NCBI GenBank assembly: GCA_023213315.1 | Contig: JAKCPI010012453.1 | Span: forward strand, 17,087 to 81,086 | Direction of reading: 5' to 3' | DNA length: 64,000 bases | Source: Euborellia annulipes | Lineage: Eukaryota; Arthropoda; Insecta; Dermaptera; Anisolabididae | Shown: positions 49,301-54,499 of the stretch, piece after piece | Numbering within the stretch: position 1 is the first letter of the stretch | Layout of the letters: the number at the start of each line of letters is the position of its first letter | Notes under the pieces: model-generated | Told to the model about the DNA's origin: nothing | The model's input: only the letters and a program-made list of their open reading frames with translations | Databases searched by the model: none | Position numbers and translations under genes: made by a program

Positions 49301-50926
49301 TACTCGTACTTAGTTCATAAATTTATTATCTCTACAATTATCTATAATTTTAGTAAGTAAAAAAATACTCGGACAGTTATTTATGATAATCAATGTCTTG
49401 ACAGATGTTGGGATTAAAAGATTTGGATATTCATTATAAAATAAAAAAAAAGGATGTATTATGTAATAAATGATCTTGGTTGGAAGCCTTCTGGCTTAGA
49501 TTTATTTACTTTAATACAAATTTTTTTAGATGTTTAATTCATTTTATTTAAAAAAATGAATTTATCAAATCAAGCGAAGTGTTTTAATTGATGATATTAG
49601 ACTGTCTCTGGATATAATTTAGAGTTGTAATTTTTAGTTATTTGAGATAGCGGAATATGGGAATGTCCATTTATTTATAAAATCACGCGTTATACAGTTG
49701 GAAGAAGAGATATGTCTTTGTCAAAATACCTATAGGTCCAGCAATATGACTGAATAGAAATTAAATATTTAATCACCAAACTTTTTTGTAAATTATTATT
49801 CGCTTACTAACGTAAAAACGAAATGTTTCAATTAGAAAATCAGAGTTTAATCTTATTATAAAATAAATTCTAAGCAAATAATAAACAATATTTAAATTTT
49901 TTGTCTTTTTTTTTTCAAAAATAGATCTTTGTGCCCTCCCTTCGAACAGTTAAAATTCATGTCTTTGACATTGATTATATAAATAAACAATGTCACAGAG
50001 TTTAGTCATACGTGATGTTTATTTAATAACATGCTAAGTCAAGCGAAACTATATTATTTCCTTTGAAAAAATAATTTTTTTTTATTTTTGAATCTTGACC
50101 GATTTATTTAAAATTAAAAATCTGTTTGTCTTTTGTCCTTATCCCCTAAAACCGGATTGCGGTTTCTAGATAATTGAATAAGTTTATTAATGTTTAAATA
50201 TTTTATTTTTTTGAATTTTTGCTTTTTAGTATAGAAATGGGAAACAATTTATTCATAATGTATATTTTAGGGGGGCCTGGCAACGGAGAAAAGCAACAGT
50301 CACTACAATTGTTACAATGCCAAGGACGGCGAAAGCTCAGAATTGGTGACTCTGAGCAATCAGCGTGTGGAACGTTCCTCGGTAGCCTTCGGGACATTGT
50401 ATTTGTATATATACATGTAGACTATATAAATCAATTCAACCTCCGGCTTCTGTAGCCCAGGGTTTAAAAAAAAATGTATATTTTAGGTTACCTAAGAATC
50501 AGAATTAAAATAATTTTCTTATTATTGTTGAAAATATGAAATTATGCCTCTTCCTACTCCTGGCCCTTTAATATGGAGGTTAAAAAGGTTGACATTGTCA
50601 ACAAAACTAGAAAATTTATTTTTTCGGGCTCAACATTTAAACAAAAAATATCTGATGGTAAGAGTATTAAAAGTAATAATAATAATAATAATAATAATGT
50701 AACTCACTTCTCCGGATTTGTTCGACGCGAAGGTACGTTGTTCGGTTTTCCGGACCATGACGACCCTGCTCAGGTTTGGCGCATTGAAGTCATGTGCGTG
50801 TGCCGCGCTTGGAAATCGACTCGGGTCCATCAGGAAGCTGGCGTGCCTCTGAGGAGTCCTGAAGCCGGGAGAGTTCCGCGACATCGCCGGGGTCACCGAC
50901 GATGTCACGGCATTCATTGTGAGCAT
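13239..50926 (-). CDS. Double CAP-domain (GAPR-1/SCP-like) protein, 9 exons
   Basis: Member of the CAP superfamily (SCP/TAPS/PR-1). The GAPR-1 branch is cytosolic or Golgi-associated rather than secreted, and no signal peptide is visible here. Nine exons: 50926-50708, 23819-23684, 21444-21389, 20070-19885, 19220-19013, 17314-17167, 16569-16416, 15504-15300, 13390-13239. Every junction is GT-AG and in phase, giving 487 residues. Residues 1-168 are Ser/Pro/Arg/Thr-rich without a domain I know. CAP domain 1 covers about 169-317 and domain 2 about 344-485. Both keep the family's tetrad: His182, Glu227, Glu253, His270 and His352, Glu397, Glu422, His439, in H-N, G-E-N-L, W-Y-x-E and G-H-F-T-Q. Usual GAPR-1 proteins have one domain of about 150 residues, so this is a tandem form. 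The frame stops at TAG 13239-13241 but continues open for 88 codons. Confidence 0.9.
13551..14448 (-). repeat. Hairpin-capped repeat, copy A (interrupted by MITE)
   Basis: Left terminal hairpin 13551-13640 (AATCTGGTGTGAC ... GTCACACCAGATT), body with CATCAAAATCTCGACATCGA, right hairpin ACTCT-TATATA ... AGAGAAAGTA split by the MITE 14187-14436. In CAP intron 8. Confidence 0.65.
14187..14436. mobile_element. PIF/Harbinger-like MITE, 250 bp
   Basis: Ends GGGAGCGTACAAGTATTACG and complement, TAA duplicated at 14184-14186 and 14437-14439. Removing it restores the GGTAAGAGAAAGTA end of the host repeat, which proves insertion. Confidence 0.8.
14656..14685 (+). repeat. Hammerhead-like motif
   Basis: CTGAAGA (14656-14662), GTTC/GAAC stem (14665-14668, 14676-14679), CGAAAC (14680-14685). 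Spacing as in the Penelope-linked motifs elsewhere here; one extra base after CTGAAGA departs from the canonical core. Confidence 0.4.
15300..15504 (-). CDS. CAP gene exon 8 (CAP domain 2 middle)
   Basis: 205 bp. Same place in the domain and same splice phases as exon 5, so the two domains arose by duplication of a three-exon cassette. Contains A-K-E-W-A-E, Y-G-E-N-L-F and W-Y-K-E. Confidence 0.9.
15636..15729 (-). mobile_element. Partial hAT MITE
   Basis: Right end AGTTCCGGCCCTG with the body matching 6265-6450 in reverse; the other end is lost. In CAP intron 7. Confidence 0.6.
16416..16569 (-). CDS. CAP gene exon 7 (linker and start of CAP domain 2)
   Basis: 154 bp, ends phase 0 at GTAAGA. 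Linker rich in Asn, Thr and Gly, then A-A-H-N-E-F-R-R-K-H-G-V-P with the first tetrad His. Confidence 0.9.
16618..16765. mobile_element. hAT MITE, 148 bp
   Basis: CAGTGATTGCCAAACTGTGG / CAGTTTGGAAACCACTG ends; flanks CCGTAAAT and CCTTAAAC (6 of 8). In CAP intron 6. Confidence 0.65.
17167..17314 (-). CDS. CAP gene exon 6 (end of CAP domain 1)
   Basis: 148 bp. Begins with the CAP signature G-H-F-T-Q-V-I-W and includes V-V-C-N-Y-S-P-P-G-N-F and D-N-V-P-P-V. Ends two bases into a Gly codon at GTAAGA. Confidence 0.9.
17699..18087 (-). mobile_element. hAT MITE family with C-runs, copy 1
   Basis: 389 bp, CATAGGCGCCGGAAC / GTTCCGGCGCCCCTG ends, exact TSD CATATAGA (17691-17698, 18088-18095). Same family as 56751-57147 and 62048-62434, opposite direction. 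In CAP intron 5. Confidence 0.88.
18203..18426. mobile_element. hAT MITE, 224 bp
   Basis: CAGGGCTATAACC / GGTACGGCCCTG ends; flanks CCTCTATG and CTTCTATC (6 of 8). Confidence 0.6.
18463..18738. mobile_element. hAT MITE, 276 bp, long C-run
   Basis: CAAGGGCGGAT / ATCCGCCACTG ends; flanks AATGTTCA and AAGGTTCA (7 of 8). It includes a scrap of the hairpin-capped repeat end (18660-18692) and an unbroken run of about 20 C. Confidence 0.65.
19013..19220 (-). CDS. CAP gene exon 5 (CAP domain 1 middle)
   Basis: 208 bp. Contains E-E-W-A-K-H-L, Y-G-E-N-L-W and W-Y-N-E, with the two CAP glutamates. Ends one base into the Gly before H-F-T-Q. Confidence 0.9.
19303..19620. mobile_element. Possible DNA element with CGAAAC-rich ends
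   Basis: Imperfect inverted ends (ATTAGGAGCCGACTGAAGC / GTTTCGGTGGGACCCTAAT) with repeated GGTTTCGGC units between. TSD not clear. In CAP intron 4. Confidence 0.35.
19885..20070 (-). CDS. CAP gene exon 4 (start of CAP domain 1)
   Basis: 62 codons, phase 0 at both ends. First half Ser-rich; second half begins CAP domain 1 with C-L-E-E-H-N-R-L-R and H-G-V-P-P-L. Donor GTAGAA is weaker than the others. Confidence 0.88.
20265..20337. repeat. Short palindrome with hammerhead-like core
   Basis: AAGGCCCATTAAGCTAA and TTAGCCTAATGGGCCTT pair. On the minus strand CTGAAGA (20306-20312), a six-pair GGTTTC/GAGACC stem and AAAAC follow. Confidence 0.5.
20896..20916 (-). CDS. Possible alternative first exon of CAP gene (M-A-T-K-D-E-K)
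   Basis: Within intron 3, ATG 20916 opens seven codons ending phase 0 at a strong GTAAGT donor, and exon 4 starts in phase 0. If used, it gives a 357-residue protein made almost only of the two CAP domains, closer to ordinary GAPR-1 proteins. It cannot be an in-frame internal exon from the nearest upstream AG, since that makes 29 bp. Evidence is only start, donor and phase. Confidence 0.35.
21389..21444 (-). CDS. CAP gene exon 3
   Basis: 56-bp exon between TTTCAG and GTGAGT. It completes Leu-119 and encodes a Ser/Arg-rich stretch, G-S-R-S-T-E-S-R-S-P-S. Possibly skipped in the short isoform. Confidence 0.75.
21838..22133. mobile_element. hAT MITE, 296 bp
   Basis: CAGCGTTTCTTAAAC / TTTAAGAAACGCTG ends, flanks CCCTAGGG and CCCTAAGG (7 of 8). 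In CAP intron 2. Confidence 0.75.
22266..22294 (-). repeat. Hammerhead-like motif
   Basis: CTGACGA (22288-22294), TCCC/GGGA stem with GACC loop (22284-22273), CGAAAC (22271-22266). Confidence 0.4.
22862..22990 (+). mobile_element. tRNA-derived SINE-B copy
   Basis: Head with GGTGTAGTGATTAGCGTACT (A-box region) and a GGGTTAGCATCCC B-box-like block, then the AAATTGAATTGGTTACC body. Confidence 0.55.
23684..23819 (-). CDS. CAP gene exon 2
   Basis: Starts phase 0 after TTCTTCAG with E-P-K-F-E-T-V-T-K-E-T-V; 136 bp; ends one base into a Leu codon at GTAAGT. No known domain. It follows a 26,888-bp intron. Confidence 0.82.
24041..24380. other. GC-rich island of unknown nature in CAP intron 1
   Basis: About 340 bp far richer in GC than its surroundings, starting 220 bp upstream of exon 2. 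Both strands carry open frames of 80-110 codons, none recognisable. It could be a repeat end, an alternative 5' exon or a regulatory block. Confidence 0.3.
24400..25960. other. CAP intron 1, AT-rich filler
   Basis: Nothing with coding, repeat-end or RNA structure seen beyond A/T runs. Confidence 0.5.
25968..26430. repeat. Two adjacent foldbacks with CGAAACGT cores
   Basis: 25968-26222 and 26262-26424 are each inverted repeats with ACGTTTCGG near one end and CCGAAAC near the other, sharing CATTCTGTGGCCTTCTTC. The same family as 3246-3320. Confidence 0.6.
26470..27780. other. CAP intron 1, AT-rich filler
   Basis: No supportable feature. Confidence 0.45.
27820..28298 (+). repeat. Hairpin-capped repeat, copy B
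   Basis: Body from about CCGGAGATCCCC to the terminal hairpin 28205-28298 (AATCTGGTGTG ... CACACCAGATT). The AT-rich hairpin end is missing. Confidence 0.6.
28310..30530. other. CAP intron 1, AT-rich filler
   Basis: No supportable feature. Confidence 0.45.
30536..30910. repeat. Decayed SINE-B pieces
   Basis: 30536-30650 on the plus strand and 30880-30910 on the minus strand keep B-box-like blocks and the AATTGAATTGGCTACC body motif. Confidence 0.35.
31210..31484. mobile_element. hAT MITE, 275 bp, exact 8-bp TSD
   Basis: CAGTGGCGTAGCCAG / CGCTAAGCCACTG ends and GTTACCAG duplicated exactly (31202-31209, 31485-31492). C-runs inside each end. Confidence 0.85.
31500..32815. other. CAP intron 1, AT-rich filler
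   Basis: No supportable feature. Confidence 0.45.
32823..33230. mobile_element. DNA element with CAGGTCTA ends
   Basis: CAGGTCTAATCTCTAAGC at the left and AAAGAATAGACCTG at the right. Internal near-repeats of AATGTTAACGTCGCNGTTAA. A truncated relative lies at 43288-43628. Confidence 0.55.
33487..33560 (+). mobile_element. tRNA-derived SINE head
   Basis: TGTGTAGCTGCTAGCGTGCT followed by GGTCGCGGGTTCTGATCCC gives A- and B-box-like blocks of the SINE-A/B type. Confidence 0.5.
33852..34513 (+). repeat. Hairpin-capped repeat, copy C (most complete)
   Basis: 662 bp. Left hairpin TACTTTCTCTTAC ... AGAGAAAGTA (33852-33902), body with a CTGTCTGTCTGTCTG tract, right hairpin 34427-34513 with long arms (CTGGTGTGA ... 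TCACACCAG, CACAACTTTC ... GAAAGTTGTG). No long ORF. Confidence 0.75.
34553..34805. mobile_element. hAT MITE, 253 bp
   Basis: CAGGGGCGTATATGAGG / CAATATACGCCCCTG ends; flanks AGAGATCT and ATAGATCT (7 of 8). Confidence 0.75.
35862..36016 (-). mobile_element. tRNA-derived SINE-B copy
   Basis: On the minus strand: head CCTGGTGTAGTGGTTAGTTT, B-box GGGTTCGCATACC, body with CCAATTGGATTGG, then poly-A. Confidence 0.65.
36305..36430. repeat. hAT MITE fragment
   Basis: Left end CATGGGCGTAACTACGGG and a C-run; the body matches 59500-59580 in reverse. No second end. Confidence 0.35.
37875..38116 (-). mobile_element. SINE-A, full copy with 12-bp TSD
   Basis: 242 bp: tRNA-like head (GGTGTAAGGGTTAGCGTGCT, then GGGTTCGGACCCC), central AGTTTCCGAAAAGACTGTG block and poly-A. 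TGTTAAAGGGTT is duplicated at 37863-37874 and 38117-38128. Confidence 0.85.
38187..38345 (+). mobile_element. 5S-like SINE
   Basis: GTTAAGCAATGCCAA and GGGATTGGGAACCCCGAG mirror the internal control region of 5S rRNA; three more copies in the window share the layout. Confidence 0.55.
40148..40325 (+). repeat. Shared dispersed sequence
   Basis: GCGAGCAAATGCATCACATT ... CCAATCAGCGAGAGA block, also found at 46683-46835 inside another repeat. Nature unknown. Confidence 0.45.
40483..40870 (+). repeat. Three tandem units of about 130 bp
   Basis: Each unit starts AAAATGTATATAAAGACATA and ends in GGTAGTTCACCCCAT plus about 45 bp. Starts at about 40486, 40618 and 40747. Confidence 0.75.
40899..42673. 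mobile_element. Nested element with 29-bp inverted ends
   Basis: CCCGAGTCGAAATCGAACGC ends at 40899-40927 and, inverted, 42645-42673. Extra internal copies of the end motif around 41150-41245 form a hairpin. No ORF of note. Confidence 0.55.
42078..42172 (-). repeat. Hairpin-capped repeat, copy G (end only)
   Basis: CATCAAAATCTCGACATCGA followed by the TATATA hairpin ending AGAGAAAGTA. Confidence 0.6.
43288..43628 (+). mobile_element. Truncated copy of the CAGGTCTA element
   Basis: Starts CAGGTCTATTCTCTAAGC and has GTTAACGTCGCTGTTAAAAC; the right end is cut where SINE-A sequence begins. Confidence 0.5.
43629..43740 (-). mobile_element. SINE-A, 5'-truncated
   Basis: Poly-A side and GTCTTTTCGGCA core retained; tRNA-like head lost. 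Confidence 0.55.
44167..44406 (+). pseudogene. Possible retrocopy fragment ending in poly-A
   Basis: About 57 codons of plausible protein (L-E-K-I-I-E-H-F-H-K-L-R-D-L-L, likely helical) run into about 25 A. The shape suggests the 3' end of a reverse-transcribed RNA. Not recognised; may be chance. Confidence 0.2.
44951..45463 (-). repeat. Hairpin-capped repeat, copy D
   Basis: Terminal hairpin at 44951-45040, body, then AATACTTTCTCTCTATATAT at the right without the second arm. Confidence 0.65.
45605..45722 (-). repeat. Decayed SINE-A piece
   Basis: GGTCCAGGCACATTCATTTA and a GATCCGAACGC block match the SINE-A head region. Confidence 0.4.
46425..46870 (+). repeat. Hairpin-capped repeat, copy E with insert
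   Basis: Starts with the AGAGAAAGTA hairpin; the block 46683-46835 (shared with 40148-40325) lies inside; the second hairpin is missing. Confidence 0.5.
46880..47630. other. CAP intron 1, AT-rich filler
   Basis: A 63-codon open frame at 47153-47344 has no recognisable content. Nothing else seen. Confidence 0.4.
47638..47816. repeat. Palindrome P1
   Basis: Arms CTATTGCAATAGTATTGTG ... AAAGCCCGGTAGTTAGGCAG pair across about 180 bp. It contains GTGTGCCATTTGGG, shared with P2. Confidence 0.7.
47820..48099. repeat. Palindrome P2
   Basis: Arms of about 75 bp (ACCATCATCGGCATATGTAT ... ) pair across 280 bp and share the AATGGCACACGC block with P1. Confidence 0.7.
48630..49021 (-). mobile_element. 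TTAA-flanked MITE, copy 2
   Basis: 392 bp, ends GGTGCGCGTCTCG, TTAA on both sides (48626-48629, 49022-49025). Reverse-orientation relative of 353-743. Confidence 0.78.
49030..50260. other. CAP intron 1, AT-rich filler
   Basis: No supportable feature. Confidence 0.45.
50268..50482 (+). mobile_element. 5S-like SINE
   Basis: GGCCTGGCAACGGAGAA start, AAGCTCAGAATTGGTGACTC promoter-like block, 3' end CTCCGGCTTCTGTAGCCCAG and poly-A. Confidence 0.55.
50674..50699 (+). repeat. (AAT)n microsatellite
   Basis: About eight AAT units just inside intron 1, next to the exon 1 donor. Confidence 0.85.
50708..50926 (-). CDS. CAP gene exon 1
   Basis: 73 codons, distinctly GC-rich against AT-rich surroundings, ending phase 0 at GTGAGT. 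ATG 50926 is the first in-frame start; ATG 50917 is also possible. Encodes residues such as T-P-Q-R-H-A-S-F-L and V-R-K-T-E-Q-R-T-F. A 5' UTR exon further upstream may exist but is not visible. Confidence 0.78.
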
Positions 50927-51099
50927 TATCAATTAAAAACAAATTTTCACGACAAAGAACAATAACAAACAAGAGCGGATGGTTTTAGTCCCTTTTGAAC
51001 AACGCGACCGAATAAAAAAAAAAAAAAAAAAAACAGGATAGAATTAATAAAATAATTGAGCCAATTTAAAATTAGGTTGAAAGATAATTTAGAGTTCAA

Positions 51100-51346
51100 C
51101 TTGTGAGGACAATTTCCTCATTGTGCGCACGGGTATACGATCTAGGCAACAAAATCCGTGTTTTGTGGAGTTGATGGGATGGTGAATGTAAAGAGCTGAC
51201 TAAAGCTAAGCACGTGTTGTCTGGTTGGAGAGGACGCGCTTACTGATTCGCCGGCTGCTGGGCATAGCCTGAGGGCAACGGTCACCCATCCGTGACCGAG
51301 CCCCCCTCCTACCCCTTTGACCGCCTGACTGCCCTCTGGACTTAGG
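51100..51346 (-). repeat. GC-rich repeat with 5S-type box C
   Basis: On the minus strand GGCTCGGTCACGGATGGGTG is close to the 3' half of the 5S rRNA internal promoter. It lies about 170 bp upstream of CAP exon 1, so part of it could instead be promoter or 5' UTR sequence. Confidence 0.4.
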
Positions 51347-51869
51347 CTTTAATAGCATAAAAAGTGAACTAAACAAAAAACGCTCCTGTTGTTTTAAGAA
51401 AACAAAAGAAATTATTTTAAAATTATTTGAATAATTTTTTACAAAAATATTATCGTATTTAATTAGTTTGTAAAACAATTTAAATATAGAATTTAAGTCT
51501 ATGAATGAACGTATAACCTTTGATCGGTAAGGGAAAAATGTCTTGCTTTTTTTTAAAGAAATCTAACTACATTTAAAGAATTATTTCACCTTTTAAAATA
51601 AATAAAGTGTTTAAATTTCAATTTTTTTTAAGTATAAATATTTAGTATTTTTTTCCTAGCCTAAAAATATATTGATTAAAGCAGTGATTCTCAACCATTG
51701 TGCCGCGGCACTTTTGTTTGCCGCCAAATTCTTAAAGAGTGTCCCCAAATTTTAGAAATGTATATAGTAAAAGTTATAATGCTTTTGTAGAAGACAATAT
51801 GAGAGTAGCATTGTCATTTTTACAACCAAATATTAATGAAATTATCAAAAAACATCAAGCTCAAAATTT

Positions 51870-52050
51870 CTCAATTCACCACAATCGTTGCGGTTAAGTA
51901 ATGCACGGCGAAAGCTCGGGATTGGTGACCCCCGGCAATCAGCGTGTGGAACGCCCCCCAGTAGCCATCGGTACTATGTATTTTCAATTAGATAAATAAA
52001 TTTATCACCCCTAAATGGCCTCTGTAGCCGAAAAGGGTTAAAAAAAAAAT
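51870..52050 (+). mobile_element. 5S-like SINE
   Basis: CACCACAATCGTTGCGGTTA start, GGGATTGGTGACCCCCGGC block, 3' end CTAAATGGCCTCTGTAGCCG then poly-A. Confidence 0.58.
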
Positions 52051-52129
52051 TTCTTATTAAAAATATTCTTATTATTAATTTGTAATAAGTAAACAACTGC
52101 TAAACTTCTTTTCTTTCAAAACGTAGACT

Positions 52130-53009
52130 CACCGAGTACTGCAGATATTATTCAATAACGAGGTTTAGGCCTTTTCAGTACACAAAATAAAAAATACAAT
52201 TTTTTTTCAAAAAATCATATTTATTTTAAAAGGTATAACAAACCAATGCGGGTTTCGACAACTTACAGCTTGTATTCTTGAGTGTCGGGTTTGTATCTCG
52301 AAGGGTTTACATTTTAACGTTTAACAATTTTCAATTATTGATATAAATTTTACATTATATATTATATACCTTTTTATAGGTGATTTTCACAAATATTCTC
52401 TCCAGGAACAAACCTTCTTTTCCATAGAATGCCCAACACTTTCTTATCAACATACATAAGTAAAAAATTACGACTAATTATAAATCTAATTTTGTTTTAC
52501 TTTATATAAAATTATCTCTGAACAGTCAGAGACATCTATTGGTATTTTTACATTTCTACATTTGGATATAAGTTTTTTTTTATATACATATATATATTTT
52601 TATATACATTTAGAAATAAAACAAAATAGAGTTATTTTAAAACAAAATCGAAATGTTGTTTTTTTATACAAGAATTATTTTCAATACATTTTCAAACATA
52701 AAAACATAAGAAAATAAGGGGGCCTTAACAGAAACTATTTAAATTTGTTCATTATTAAGCTATAACACTCTGAGAGGTTTTCGGTGTCTGTCTTGAAGTT
52801 ATAGCTCTGATTATATTTATTTGAATGTTGGCCGCCTCTTTGAATTTTCTCTTGTCTTCGTTTTTTTCAAAACATACAATTTTTGTGTTTTCAAAATCCA
52901 TTTCATGTCTGAAGTCCAGGCTGTGTATCGAAAGAGCAGTTTTCATCTGCTTATCTCGCACGGTGTTAACATGTTCTATAAAAATATCTTTTTCTTTGTG
53001 TGCCGCCAA
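52130..53009 (-). mobile_element. Penelope-like element fragment with GIY-YIG-type endonuclease end
   Basis: Minus-strand frame 53009-52755 (84 residues) has the pattern of the C-terminal part of Penelope-like endonucleases: A-L-S-I-H-S-x-D-F-x-H, D-F-E-N-T-K-I-V, then K-R-K-F-K-E-A-A-N-I. Downstream, 52283-52245 has a CTCAAGA ... ACAA/TTGT stem ... CGAAAC block, like the hammerhead-type motifs of Penelope terminal repeats. Reverse transcriptase is absent. Confidence 0.5.
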
Positions 53010-53172
53010 ATTTTGAAATCGTTAAAAGTGTGCAGAGAAAAAAAAAGGTTGAGAATAGCAACACCTCGAACAGTTTAGATTTCTCAAGATTCACTACAGA
53101 CCGGTTGGAATTAAAAAATATTAATAAAATAAAAATTTAGTTATAAAAACAAACAAAAAAAATCTATTTTTT

Positions 53173-53864
53173 TCGATCATGTCAAAAATTTGATGTCGAG
53201 ATTTTAATGGATATACAAGTTTTGAGGTCCCCTGAGTCCAAAAAAGTGGGTCCCGCAAATTGGTCTCTCTGTCTGTATGTGTAACGATTTTTAGCATGAA
53301 GGAATTGAGCTACCGGATTGAAATTTTATATTTGTTAGGTATCCTCCCGGACACTCAAAATAAGCTTTTGAACAAAATATGACAAAAAGTATTAGTAGTT
53401 TAGTGATGTACTTTTTCAGTTTTTTTTTTCGATTTTCTCAAAATTTGCAAAAACAAAATTGTTTTTTTTTTTTTTTTTATAAAAAAACATTCACACTTTT
53501 TCTCATTCACACTCACATTCACACAGTCTTTTCGGCAACTGAGGCCATTTAAGACTTTTTACGATAATCAGTATGTTTAATATATCAATTGGGGGGTCCA
53601 GGCATAACAAAATTGTTTAAAATCAATTATTTTTACTTGCTCTTTAAAATGTATATTCTCATTTTGCTCTTTGAAGTACACTTTTCTCTTGTACTTCATA
53701 GGAAAGTTGGAGAAATGGTTACTATGGTACAAATCTATCATAGTGTTGGAAACTAAATATGTGTCGACACAAAAAAATCAGGTGTGACAAGCACAGAACG
53801 CAACTTTCGATTATCGAAGGTAAGAGAAAGTTGTGTGCTGGGCGACCAGTCACACGAGATTTTT
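53173..53864 (+). repeat. Hairpin-capped repeat, copy F, interrupted by SINE
   Basis: Body resembles copy C; right hairpin 53775-53864. A SINE-A copy is inserted at 53465-53606. Confidence 0.65.
53465..53606 (-). mobile_element. SINE-A, 5'-truncated, 12-bp TSD
   Basis: ACAAAATTGTTT duplicated at 53453-53464 and 53607-53618; poly-A on the left. Removing it rejoins the host repeat. Confidence 0.8.
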
Positions 53865-53925
53865 TAAATATTACTATTATTACTTATTATTACCTTTATA
53901 TTATTAATGATTAACTCTCTGTATC

Positions 53926-54484
53926 TTTATTTATTTATTTATTTGAAATTTCTATCGGGATCCCCGTTTATTTGCCCGAGGTGCTTTCGTGTACGAAGAC
54001 ACACACCTCAAACCCAACCGGCCTCTGGCCGTAGCCATCTACCGGCACCCCGTGAAGTTACATCATTTCCTATCTCTAACTCCTCCTCCTGCTTTCGTCT
54101 CTAGCTAGTGAACTAATCCTTATTTCTGGTTCCAACCGGCTCCTTATATCCAACCTCTTCTATGCTATGGAGGATGTCCTGGTTTGAGGAGGGACTCCCT
54201 CAGCACCGGCGTGTAGCCTACTCCTTTCGAAGAATGCATCACTGAGAGGGAACCTTCTTTACGTCCCTTCCACAGGACGGGATGTCACAGCAACTCCCTC
54301 TCCTCGTAGAGTTGCCTGAGGGCTATTGTGGTAAGATCCTATATTCCAATCCAGGGCTTGCTTGCGGATTTGTTTACATTAAATAAATATTTTTATTTAA
54401 TTAAAAATCCCGCACGCCAAGGATTTGAACAGGGATCTTCTTTGCAGAAGCTGACACCCTAGCTCACTACACCAGCGAGCCCTC
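53926..54484 (-). mobile_element. Long tRNA-headed SINE, 559 bp, 13-bp TSD
   Basis: AACTCTCTGTATC duplicated exactly (53913-53925, 54485-54497). The minus-strand head has CTGGTGTAGTGAGCTAGGG and TGTTCAAATCC (A/B boxes); a GC-rich body of about 400 bp follows, and the tail is (AAAT)n. A truncated second copy lies at 58617-58977. Confidence 0.8.
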
Positions 54485-54499
54485 AACTCTCTGTATCGT

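Larger units (their letters stand above)
51682..53068. mobile_element. Decayed hAT-type element hosting other insertions
   Basis: AGTGATTCTCAACCATTGTG at the left and AGGTTGAGAATAGCAACAC at the right are inverted; GCCGCCAAATT occurs near both. A 5S-like SINE (51870-52050) and a Penelope-like fragment lie between. Confidence 0.4.

Noticed and set aside
50573..50965. 130-codon plus-strand ORF with Arg/Pro-rich half
   Set aside because: Antisense shadow of CAP exon 1, whose minus-strand frame fits the splice phase of exon 2.
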